A DNA stretch of 64,000 nucleotides, taken from contig CBFFRQ010000062.1 in NCBI GenBank assembly GCA_965644315.1, positions 62,001-126,000 of the forward strand, given 5' to 3'. The notes under the pieces were generated by a model. It searched no databases, had not been told where the DNA came from, and worked only from the letters and a program-made list of their open reading frames with translations. The first letter of the stretch is position 1. Each line of letters starts with the position of its first letter. Source of the stretch: Caecitellus pseudoparvulus. Its lineage: Eukaryota; Bigyra: Bicosoecida. The translations under genes were made by a program, and so were the position numbers. Shown piece after piece: positions 44,101 to 52,825 of the stretch.

Positions 44101-46019
44101 ACGCCGGCCGCAACCTTCGCCGCAGCAGCGCCATCGTCATCAACCCGTCTGACTCAGGGACGCTGGCCAAGGTTCGCCGGCTGAGTCGCGGCCCCAGCTC
44201 CCTGGCCGCCGTGAGCGAGCAGGAGGTGCCCGAGGGGCAGGAGTGGGGTCCAGATGCGCCGGGGTCCATGGAGCCGGCCCAGCTGCACCTGGAGCGGTGC
44301 CTGACCGTGCCTGGGTACTTGGCTCTGGGAGGCGATTCCCTCGCCTACGTGCAGACGTGGGGGCGGTATGGCTGGGGGGTGCAGACCCTGCGGCACGAAG
44401 AGCCAGAGGACCCCAGCGAAGGGGAAGTGGCTGCCTCTGCCGCGCGTGGCGAGGAGGGCGGCGGCTGGTTCGTGGACCTGCACGAGCGGCTGACGTACGA
44501 AGACACAGAGGACAACCTGCAAGGCCCCTTCACCGCCCGGGACATCTTCGAGTGGCACGAGGAGGGGTACATGCCCGACGACATGATGATCCGCTGCGGC
44601 ACCGAGGAGGACGGCGGCGAGGTTGTGCTGTTGCAGGACATCATCTCCACTCTGGCCATTCGGGCTCACCTGTCCCGCCTGCGGGAGCTGGTGTACGAGG
44701 CGGGTGAGGCGGGCAATGTGGACTCCTGGGGCTTCAACATGTTCGCGCTGGAGATGGAGCACCCCGTGCACGCCATTCCCATCGCCTCCTACGTCTTCGC
44801 CGCCTTGCGCCTGCCCAAGTTCTTCTCCATCCGCGAGGACACCTTCGTGGCCTTCCTCGGCGACGTCTGCGACCGCATGTGCCTGTACCCGGACAGCACG
44901 CCGTACCACAACTACTGGCACGTCACAGACGTCTTGCATGCTGTGTACGTCATGCTGACCCAGTTCGGCGCAGGGGCGCTCCTGACACCTGTCGAGACGC
45001 TGGGGCTGGCTGTAGGCGCCCTCTGCCACGACCTGGAGCACCCTGGCCTGGGCAACTCGTACCAAGTCAAGGCCCAGACGGAGCTGGCCCTGCGGTACAA
45101 TGACACGTCGGTGCTGGAGAGCCACCACGCGGCCCTGGCCAGCTTGGTCGTGCGTGACACGGCGCTGTTCGGGGAGTTGGCGCCGGAGGTGTCCAGCGCC
45201 GCGCGCAAGGTCATGCTGAACGCCATCCTGGCCACGGACATGACGTGCCACTTCGGGCTGACTTCTGACCTGCGCGGCGTCGCGGAGCGCCATGCCGACC
45301 GCTTGGCGTACTTGACCTCCTCGGCCCGCCGTACGGCCATCGAGGCGGCTGCAGTGGCCTCCAACGCCACCTCCCACTACGGTGTGGAGGGCACGCCCCA
45401 CAAGCCGGCAGACGGGTACTCCCTGGCGGCCAGCATTCCCCAGGCGGACCGGGAGATCATTTACAAGACCATCCTGCACGCAGCTGACATCTCCAACCCC
45501 TGCAAGCCGTGGGAGCTGTGCAAGCTCTGGTCCGACCGGGTGGTGGAGGAGTTCTTCATGCAAGGCGACCGGGAGAAGCAGGAGGGCCTGCCAGTGTCCC
45601 CCAACATGGACCGTGACAACACCCACCAGGCCAAGATGTCCCTGAACTTCATCGATTTCATCGTCGCGCCGCTGTTCGTGGCCATGACCACCCTGCTCCC
45701 ACGCATGCAGCTGGCCTGCGACACGCTCTCCTCCAACCGCGACCAGTGGGAGAGCATCGTGCAGCAGGACTTGAAGGCCACGAAGCCCAAGGGGCGGGGG
45801 GGCGCCGCCGCGGTGGAGGCAGAGCGCAAAGTGTGGAAGCGCCGGCAGACCGCCTTTCAGGAAGTGCTCATGCCCCTTGCAAAACTCGGCGCCACGAACG
45901 CTGCCACGGACGACGCCCGCGCCATGGCGCTGTCTGGCTTGCAGACATTCGTCGCAGCCAACGTGGTGGCTGAGGAAGACGAGCCTGCCAGCAAGGGCAG
46001 GCGCAAGTTCCGTGCATGA
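38162..46019 (+). CDS. Fused soluble-type adenylyl cyclase and class I cyclic-nucleotide phosphodiesterase
   Basis: A single 2,521-residue protein. Exon 1 is 38162-38259 (start MKFVEALASYLPSLIVHHLK, typical before sAC catalytic domains); the 292-bp intron runs GTGAGT...CACAG; exon 2 is 38552-46019. Domains: cyclase C1 at about 34-170, with metal aspartates D42 (FADVSGF) and D92 (KFAGDAM) and adenine-pocket K88; cyclase C2 at about 285-465, with N409 and R413 in VNLSAR; P-loop GAMGTGKT (755-762) with Walker B-like VIDDAMY (889); PH at 1293-1420; C2 calcium/lipid domain at 1464-1556; GYF-like motif GPFTARDIFEWHEEGYMPDD (about 2020-2040); PDE catalytic domain at about 2090-2460, with ligands H2156 (YHNYWH), H2192-D2193 (HDLEHPG) and D2345 (HAADIS). 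Synthesis and hydrolysis of cAMP in one chain is inferred; all key metal residues are intact. Confidence 0.9.
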
Positions 46020-46107
46020 GGTGCCGCAGGTGCCTGCTTCCTGTCGTCCGTGCGTTGCCCCTCCAGTGTTTCTGCCAGCACCTCGGTGCCTGCCACCGAC
46101 GCGCATC

Positions 46108-46113
46108 AATGCA
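46108..46113 (+). terminator. AATGCA element after stop codon
   Basis: AATGCA lies 89 nt after the cyclase-phosphodiesterase stop codon and upstream of the oppositely oriented tRNA genes. Confidence 0.35.
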
Positions 46114-46208
46114 GCCTTGACTTTGCTTGTCGATGTAAATGGGTGGCTGGACTGCACCGTGCTCGCTCTCAGATGGGCATTGGTTGCTTGTGTGGTGGTA
46201 AAAAAGAG

Positions 46209-46290
46209 CGTCAACTGAAGGATTCGAACCTTCGCATGCATAGCACAATCGCTTAGCAGGCGATCGCCTTAACCACTCGGCCAAATTGAC
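46209..46290 (-). tRNA. tRNA-Ser(GCU)
   Basis: On the minus strand the acceptor stem GTCAATT/AGTTGAC, D arm GCCGAGTGGTTAAGGC, anticodon stem ATCGC/GCGAT around loop CTGCTAA (anticodon GCT), a long class II variable arm and T arm GAAGG-TTCGAAT-CCTTC all pair. The discriminator is G, as in eukaryotic tRNA-Ser. CCA is not encoded and there is no intron. A T6 Pol III terminator follows (A-run at 46200-46205 on plus). Confidence 0.95.
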
Positions 46291-46376
46291 TGTTAGAGGG
46301 GGCGAAAAAAATTAGGTACTTGTTGTTTGCGTCGCCAGCCACGCGCAACAAAGTGTGGAATGCACGCAAAAAGAAG

Positions 46377-46458
46377 CGTCAACTGAAGGATTCGAACCTT
46401 CGCATGCATAGCACAATCGCTTAGCAGGCGATCGCCTTAACCACTCGGCCAAATTGAC
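46377..46458 (-). tRNA. tRNA-Ser(GCU), identical second copy
   Basis: The 82 nt are identical to the first copy, same strand, with an 86-bp spacer. The Pol III terminator is the T-run opposite 46368-46372. A and B boxes (TGGCCGAGTGG, GGTTCGAATCC) are intact. Flanks differ, so only the tRNA itself is conserved. Confidence 0.95.
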
Positions 46459-46477
46459 ATTCTGACGCTTGCGAGCC

Positions 46478-46499
46478 ATAAAAATTATATAAAATAATG
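46478..46499. promoter_or_regulatory. AT-rich, TATA-like element
   Basis: The sequence around TTATATAAAAT is the most AT-rich spot in a GC-rich window. It lies 20 nt upstream of the second tRNA (in minus orientation) and just before the methyltransferase gene (+), so it could be a Pol III upstream TATA box or a Pol II core element. Confidence 0.45.
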
Positions 46500-46504
46500 T
46501 TGTA

Positions 46505-48687
46505 ATGACTCCTGAATGCTACGAGTTGCCTGCAAACTACAATGCTGCAGTTGGGACGCCCCTGCACTTTACAGGTCACAGCAAGCGGGACTGTGGAAGG
46601 GCTTGCGTGCTTCCTGTGCGTTTTACCCCCACTGCTTGCTGCGCCTGTCTCGGACGCTGTGAGGCCAAGTGGCAGGAGCGGCCAGAGTTTCGCGTTTCAG
46701 CCATGGGCAACGTGCTGGACTGCGCCAGCCCGCTGGACCTGCCAGCAGGAGATGCGCCGGGAGAGGAGGCAGGCACAACCCTGCAGGATGTTCGCTTGCG
46801 TGAGAGCATGCTGTGGCTGCTGAACCGTGCCTTTTACTCTCAAGTTGGGGGCGCCGCGTGGTCCAACGGGACAGTGCCAAGTTTCATGACCACCAATGCG
46901 TACATTGCGAGGGCATATGCGAAGGTCATCTTGGGCACGACGCTGGACATTTGGAGGGAAGGCACAGTTGGGAGCACCAATGAGCCCCTGTACATTGTGG
47001 AAGTGGGCGGCGGATCAGGGCGCCTGGCGTACCTGATCTTGGAAGTGCTGTCCCGATTCCAGGACTTCCTCCCACGCGACGCCCAGGGACGGGTGTTGCT
47101 GCGCTACGTCCTCACCGACGTCTCAGAGGCCATGCTGAAGTCCTGGCGCGAGAAGCCTTTGATGAAGGCCATGTGCGACCACGCCGAGGGGCTAGGCATC
47201 CTGGACTATGCAGTGTTTGACGCGGAAAAAGACGAGGCAGTGCGTGAAACGCTGACGGCACGCCAACTGAAACCCTGCTGCGCGCCCCCTGCACTTGACC
47301 CCACACGCCTTCACAGATCAAGCTGGCAATCAGCGGCACGACGATCGAAGCCGGGGCCCAGGCCAACCCCATCATTTTCATCGCCAACTACGTCATGGAC
47401 AGCCTCTCGCAAGATGCCATCCGACTGCCGAAGGAGGGTGGCCTCGCTGTCGCCAACACCCGACTGACGCTGTCTGGCGACGTGGCCGACGCTGTCGCAG
47501 CGCTGCGAAAGGCGTCAGGCCCGGAGGATGCTGACTCGCTCCCCGCGCTCTCGGCGGCCGGGTTGGCCAAGGCAGCCGACAGTGTTGGCGCGGAGCTGTC
47601 CATGGGGGACGTTACCGTGGCGTGGAGCTACAGCCCCGTGGAATCTCCGGCAGCCCTGTACCCGGACAACCCTGTCTGGGCCAGCATTGTGGAGGGGTAC
47701 CGCTCCACCCTCTCAGCCGGCACCGTGCTCATGCCGGTGGGCGGGCTGTCCTTCCTGGAGCGGGCGCAGATTCTCACGGGGGGCAACGCCATCGTCCTGG
47801 TGGGGGACAAGGGCTACACACAGCCTTGGGAAATGGGTGTGTTGGCTGAGGAGGGTGGAGAAGGCGATGCAGGTGTGGCACGGGGTGACCCCCACCTGGC
47901 CACACACGGCAGCGTGAGCATGATGGTGAACTTTGACGCCCTGCGAGCGTGGACAGCGGCGCAGGGGGGTGCCTGGATGGGCACTGACCAGCTCGTCGGC
48001 TTCAAGGTGGCTGCCATCATGCTGTCCTCGGCGCAGGGCAGTGCCGCCAGCCCAGCCTCAGGCCTCGGCGCAGCGGTGCCTGACGCACCAAGCCAGGTGG
48101 CGGCTGCGCTCACCCACACGGGCTTTCACTTCAAACACGGCGTGGCGCGCTTCTCCCCGGAGGACTTTGCCACTCTGCAGCGCAACGTCAAGATGGAGGT
48201 GTCCAATCCCTCCCTGCGCCTGCTGCTGGCCCTGCTGCGCCTGGCGGGGCATGACTCGGAGGTGCTGCTGAAGTTCAAGGCCGTGCTCATCGCCCGGGCG
48301 GCTGAGCTGCGCAAGGGCGACCCCCTCGCTGCCGACATGCTGGCGTGTGACGTACCCCGGGCCCAGGCGGTCTACTTTCCCCTGCAGCCGGAGGCGGACC
48401 TGCACTTTGAGCTGGGCAGGGTGTGCATGGGGCTGGCTGACTACGCCTCTGCCCGGGAGCTGTTCCACGCCTCCAACTCCACTGCGGGGGAACACCACGT
48501 GTCCTGGCACAACATCGGCCTGTGCGGGTGGTTCCTTGGAGAGGACACGGCGGCCGTGGCCGCCTTTGAGAAGTGCCTCGCCATGAGCCCAGAGTACGCC
48601 GAGGCTCACAAGTGGATGGGCAAGGCCAAGGCCAGGATGGCATCTACGGCTGCTGCAGATGCCAGCGAGGTGCAGGTGGAGGCGTGA
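46505..48687 (+). CDS. SAM-dependent methyltransferase-like protein with C-terminal TPR region
   Basis: Exons 46505-47239 and 47317-48687 (77-bp intron, donor GTGCGTG) give up to 701 residues. The methyltransferase motif I is YIVEVGGGSGRLAYLIL (from about 163), followed by YVLTDVSEAMLKSW and, across the intron, IKLAISGTTI...NPIIFIANYVMDSLSQDA, where the acidic/NYVMDS part looks like motif IV. The C-terminal third has TPR-like helices (LGRVCMGLADYASARELFHA, AAVAAFEKCLAMSPEYAEAH). The N-terminus is uncertain: the ATG at 46505 is just after the AT-rich element, and a possible extra intron lies at about 46617-46674. An alternative start is MGNVLDCASPLD at 46703. The methyl acceptor is unknown; NDUFAF7/MidA-like protein arginine methyltransferases are a possible relative. 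Confidence 0.75.
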
Positions 48688-48712
48688 ATGCAAGCACCCG
48701 CGTGCATGCATT
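48687..48712. terminator. Paired AATGCA elements at convergent 3' ends
   Basis: AATGCA (+) at 48687-48692 overlaps the stop codon of the methyltransferase gene; its minus-strand counterpart at 48707-48712 serves Tim10, whose stop is at 48736. Confidence 0.4.
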
Positions 48713-48735
48713 GGTCTCGTCCCCACACGTGGCCA

Positions 48736-49069
48736 TCATTGGCCTGCTGGCGCTGCGGCTGCCGGATTACTCATTGCGTTGAACTTGGCGAACTCCCCCT
48801 GTACCATCTCGTGCACTTGGAAGTACTTGGGGACACACCGGTCAATGCAAGACATTTCGCCCACCTCCAGCTCCGCCGATCGCGCCGTGTGGACACACTT
48901 GCGGTAGCATTCCTCCACCATGCTGCGAGGGGCACCAAGCGATTTCCGCACTCTGTCGCTCTGCGCCGCCCACACACTTCCACAGGACTCACCGGCTGTG
49001 CAGGTCGTTCAGGCCCGAAATTTCCATCTGTGTCATGGCTTTCACGTCATCCTTCGTGGGGGCCGCCAT
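48736..49069 (-). CDS. TIM10: Small TIM chaperone of the mitochondrial intermembrane space, Tim10-like
   Basis: Small Tims form hexameric chaperones that guide hydrophobic precursors across the intermembrane space. Exons 49069-48993 and 48922-48736 join through a 70-bp intron (phase 2) to 87 residues, the family size. The twin CX3C motif is clear: CYRKC and CIDRC, 15 residues apart, in EECYRKCVHTARSAE and GEMSCIDRCVPKYFQV. The CIDRCVxKYxQV segment favours Tim10 over Tim9, Tim8 or Tim13. No presequence is present, as expected for MIA40-dependent import. It converges with the methyltransferase gene with 48 bp between stops. Confidence 0.92.
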
Positions 49070-49376
49070 TGCTGCCTATTGAGAAAGCCCCAGGAGGTGT
49101 GGCTCCTTGCTGCACGAGCCAATTCGGAAGGCCGAACCTGCCACAGGAAAAGAGCTGCCGGGGCAAAGCGCCTGGCAGCCTGGAGAGGGATGTGTGGCTG
49201 GGGAAGCGTAATTTCTTGTGTGGGGCCCATTTCGTAGGTCAAACATGAAAATGGCGAGGTGCGCACAAAGAATTTTCAAGTAGCCTGCACCACGCTGCCT
49301 CATTGTGTCATAGTAAAGGCAGAGGTACGTAGAGCATATCAAAGTGATCGCAGCTACTGTATTGATTCGAGGTCAG
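49070..49376. other. Intergenic region
   Basis: This 307-bp stretch lies between the Tim10 start and the stop of the next minus-strand gene. It should hold the Tim10 promoter and the downstream gene's 3' end. No AATGCA element is found here. Confidence 0.4.
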
Positions 49377-52253
49377 TCATGCTGACACCGTCACCGACTG
49401 TGACGGCGACGCACCATCTAGGTCCAGCCGAGTGCGCGCTGCCCAACGTTGCAGACCTGCCCGGTCTGCTGCGGCCAGAGACAAAGGTTGACCTCGGTCA
49501 GCACCGGGAAGGCAGCACTCGGAGCAAGGGCGGCACCTTCGCCCACCACACATCGGGCCAGGCAGGGAGTTGGGGGCGCTGAACACAGCAAGGTGAGACA
49601 GGCCCGGCTGTGGGAATCCCATAAGTAGAGTTTCACCGCCACCGTGCACTGCCCACTTGGAGGAGACTAATGAAATCATGTCCAAGACAGCGCTCGCCAG
49701 CTGTGCACAGGCAACAAACATCCAGATGCTGAAGACCCTGGACCAGGTAGACAACCCATCAAACCCCACCCCACTGGGGTCCCACCCCGCATCAGCTGCC
49801 AGGGCGAATTGGATAACAGGCACCAGCATTGCGAACAGGAAGCCAAGCACCATGCAGATACCGCCAAAGAGGAAGACACTGAAGCCCAGCACCTCGCATG
49901 AGCACGGCTCGACGTGCTGACCTTCTCGTCTGCAGCAGCGGGGCACGATCACCTGCGCGATGAAGAGGCCCATGGCGGACAGGACGATGCTGGCGGCAAT
50001 CACGGCGACAAAACTCCACAAGGGCACTAGGGCCACGACAAAGGTGACGACACTGTCTAGCGCAAACATGAAGAACACCTGCTGCACCACAACCCACAAG
50101 CACGCAACGGTGGCGGCTGTCACTTGGGTCAGAGCCGAGCAGCTGCTGAACGTGCCAAAGGTCGCTGCCTGGTATACGCGCTCAGACATGTGCATCTGAG
50201 CAAAGCCAAGCACAGTGGCCACGTTCAGCGGCAGGCCACACTCGAGCCACGAGAGGCCGTCTGTCAGTGCCGATTGGCTGCTTTTCAGAACGCACAGAAG
50301 TGTACCCGCCATGAAAGCCAGCGGAGCAAGCAAGGAAAGTGCCTGGGTCGTGACTTGGCAGCTGCGCACTGTGCGGGTGAAGCGCGTGGGGGGCTGGAAC
50401 AGGGGAAAGTCAGCGCCGAGAAAGGTCGCGCTTGTCCGCCCAAGGGCTGTGAAGCCGGCTGCCTCGCTCCATCGCCAGCACAAGTAGCACCTTCGCGTGC
50501 CCGGGTTGAGAGCCGATGCAACGACAATTTCGTCCCCCGACATGACGGGCATTTCTTCCAGCCAGCGCTGCCGGGCAGCGTTCCACTTCTCACGCTCACC
50601 CTCATCACGGAACACCTGGTACGGCAGCACTGGACCTGCACGCAGCAGCCGCACCTCAGCACTTGGGTCCAGTGCGCTCGCGACCACGTTCACGGTGTTT
50701 GTCAAGAACATGCAAAAGGAACACAGCAGAAATGGGACCCCGACGAGCCACCACCAGCCCCCTCCGTACATCATGGCCACTGGGAACGTCAACAAAGTCA
50801 AAGGTCCAACTGTGCCCAGGAGGGTCTCAGCCGTCCACATGGACAGCAGCTCAAACCAGCCATGCAGGCGATCTCCTCGCTCAAGCTCGCGCAGGATGCT
50901 GGGGACGCGTTTCACGGCGTCTCGCTTCGCAGCTTTCTTTCGAATGCGACCCTGCACGAGGCCCATGTAATCGCGGCTGCTCTGCAGAACCCTGGGATCA
51001 CGTACGAGTGCCTGCAGCGATGGCAGCTGGCCATGCACGGTTGCGAATTCACGGGCTCGGCTCATGGCGCGGTACCGTTGCAGCTGCGACAGCCCCTGCA
51101 GCTTCTTTTCTGCCCCCAGCACCAACGTTTCTTTCTGCCCCGACCACGCCGACCTGACTGTCACGGCCGTCCCGGGCGTTGGTGCAGGGCTGCCCAGTGG
51201 TTCCGGCGGCGGCATCTCCGCTGCTTCCAGAATGTCCTCCGGCAGCAGCGCTTCCGGCTGGGCGGCATCCCCAGCGCCTATGCGGGGGGCCTGCATAAGG
51301 TTGCGTGGAATGCGCTGTCCGGCGTGGCGCAAGCGCATGCGCTTCAAGTGCGCTGCTCGGTCGGCAGCCTGCTTGATTTGAGCCTGCGCGACTTCCCACT
51401 CTTCGTCGTCCTCTCCCTGGTGAGGGCGCGGCACACCATAGCTGTGCGTAGATATGCCGAGCAAAGTCTGGCCTTCACGGGAGGTCCCCAGCAACATTGC
51501 TTGTTGCTCCTCGGGCAGCTCTGTCGTGCCCAAGTGCTCTGTCGCCACACTCGAATCCAAAGCTTGACCAGCACGTGCGGCGCCGCCATCGCCAAGCAAC
51601 GCAGGGCCTGCAGGTACACCAGGGGCCGGTTGATCCCCACCATGACGCGCACCTTCGGCGAAATCTTCGTCGTCTACGACTCCGGCTTCTGCCTCCACCA
51701 CGCGCTGAACGAACATGTCTGCGTGGGCCCGTGTGAGCCACTCGCAGCCCTGCCGCACCTCCTCGCTGCGCTCCTGCGCCTCCCTGACCTCACGGGCCCA
51801 AGCCCCCATCGCATCCTGTGCGATCCCGGGCTGCGTCAAGTCTCGAGTTCCAAACGCTTGTCCACGGACACTGGCTCGCCACTGCATCTCCCACCACTCG
51901 CTCTGCCCATGCGACTGCACTTGTCTCCACCACGCCAAAGTGTGGCTGCAAGTTTGACCGTACCGTGCCGCCTCACCTACCCCGAGAAAACCCAGCAAGT
52001 GGTTCATGCAAATGCGAGGCAACATGCTTGCGAGGGACACCTCTGAGCGGTCAGCGTAAACTTGCAAGGCGACATGGTCCGGAGCAGCAGCGGCAGCAGC
52101 AGAAACCGATTCCTGCTCATGCCCTGTCCCAAGGGGTCGGGAAGAAGCCCCAAAGCCAGACCCCTCGTGGAGCTCCCCACCTGCGGCAGTGTACATGGTT
52201 CTCGTGGACTGGGGATTCAGCGGCTGTCGAATGGCGTCCTCAGGCTCGTCCAT
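49377..52253 (-). CDS. F-box-like, multi-spanning membrane protein
   Basis: A single-exon model of 958 residues starting at MDEPEDAIRQPLNPQ (52253); the frame stays open 64 codons further upstream, without obvious protein character. Residues about 78-110 look like an F-box: LPRICMNHLLGFLGVGEAAR, then YGQTCSHTLAWW. A charged, Glu/Gln-rich region follows. From about residue 485 onward there are roughly eight to nine hydrophobic segments, for example LVGVPFLLCSFCMFLTNTV, LVPLWSFVAVIAASIVLSAM and FSIWMFVACAQLASAVLDM. The C-terminal 80 residues are Cys-rich and less convincing; a missed intron could end the protein earlier. F-boxes recruit SKP1/CUL1 ubiquitin ligases, so a membrane-tethered substrate receptor is a possible role, but the F-box call is by eye. 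Confidence 0.6.
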   Translation of the reverse strand: MDEPEDAIRQPLNPQSTRTMYTAAGGELHEGSGFGASSRPLGTGHEQESVSAAAAAAPDHVALQVYADRSEVSLASMLPRICMNHLLGFLGVGEAARYGQTCSHTLAWWRQVQSHGQSEWWEMQWRASVRGQAFGTRDLTQPGIAQDAMGAWAREVREAQERSEEVRQGCEWLTRAHADMFVQRVVEAEAGVVDDEDFAEGARHGGDQPAPGVPAGPALLGDGGAARAGQALDSSVATEHLGTTELPEEQQAMLLGTSREGQTLLGISTHSYGVPRPHQGEDDEEWEVAQAQIKQAADRAAHLKRMRLRHAGQRIPRNLMQAPRIGAGDAAQPEALLPEDILEAAEMPPPEPLGSPAPTPGTAVTVRSAWSGQKETLVLGAEKKLQGLSQLQRYRAMSRAREFATVHGQLPSLQALVRDPRVLQSSRDYMGLVQGRIRKKAAKRDAVKRVPSILRELERGDRLHGWFELLSMWTAETLLGTVGPLTLLTFPVAMMYGGGWWWLVGVPFLLCSFCMFLTNTVNVVASALDPSAEVRLLRAGPVLPYQVFRDEGEREKWNAARQRWLEEMPVMSGDEIVVASALNPGTRRCYLCWRWSEAAGFTALGRTSATFLGADFPLFQPPTRFTRTVRSCQVTTQALSLLAPLAFMAGTLLCVLKSSQSALTDGLSWLECGLPLNVATVLGFAQMHMSERVYQAATFGTFSSCSALTQVTAATVACLWVVVQQVFFMFALDSVVTFVVALVPLWSFVAVIAASIVLSAMGLFIAQVIVPRCCRREGQHVEPCSCEVLGFSVFLFGGICMVLGFLFAMLVPVIQFALAADAGWDPSGVGFDGLSTWSRVFSIWMFVACAQLASAVLDMISLVSSKWAVHGGGETLLMGFPQPGLSHLAVFSAPNSLPGPMCGGRRCRPCSECCLPGADRGQPLSLAAADRAGLQRWAARTRLDLDGASPSQSVTVSA

Positions 52254-52825
52254 ACAGTATGGTTGTGCACGCAGCAAGTTGCTGGCGTAGCCGCTGGTGG
52301 CAGGCCTGCACTTGCAGCTGAAACTCTGAGGCGGTCCTGCACCGTCAAGTGCTGGAGAAGCTTGCCTGGCTCTGGATTTCGTTGTCTTGACAACGTTTTG
52401 GCAGCTCCGATGAAGGTGCCCGTACCAGTGGCCCACACAACGCAACCAGCTTCAGCACCCTGCGAGCCAAGTCACCCCAGTTCAAAAAGGCCTTGCACGG
52501 TACGACGCGTCAATGAATCCCAAACATCACGCCTGGCGTTCCCACAATCATTCTGACTCCGTCTGGCGATTGGTCCCTGTTGGCAACGGGACAACTCCCC
52601 ATTCTTCCCTCATCCACCGCCCAGAGCACCCGGCACGGCGCTCAGATCAAGGCAGACGTGTCTGCATCGGAGTAACCGGCAAACGCAGGCCTTTCAGCAA
52701 CTGCAGCAGGCTAAGAGCAGCAGGTTGGCCTGCGCTTTGCCAGAGGACGCCACCCCTTAAGCTACAGTGTGCCAGTTCATCACACCCTGCGCAGTGCCAG
52801 GCTGGGCACTGTCCAAGGTAGCAGC
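52254..52825. other. Divergent intergenic region
   Basis: About 570 bp lie between divergent starts. In-frame extensions of both neighbours reach into it but lack domain support. No other element is recognised. Confidence 0.4.

Noticed and set aside
21539-46458. Functional link between the Tan1-like gene and the tRNA-Ser pair
   Set aside because: Tan1 does act on tRNA-Ser, but the genes are 24 kb apart in a eukaryotic genome with no sign of co-regulation.
48961-48992. A 32-bp intron in Tim10 using the first CAG acceptor
   Set aside because: Too short compared with the other introns. The 70-bp choice keeps phase and gives a protein of the right length with the twin CX3C motif.
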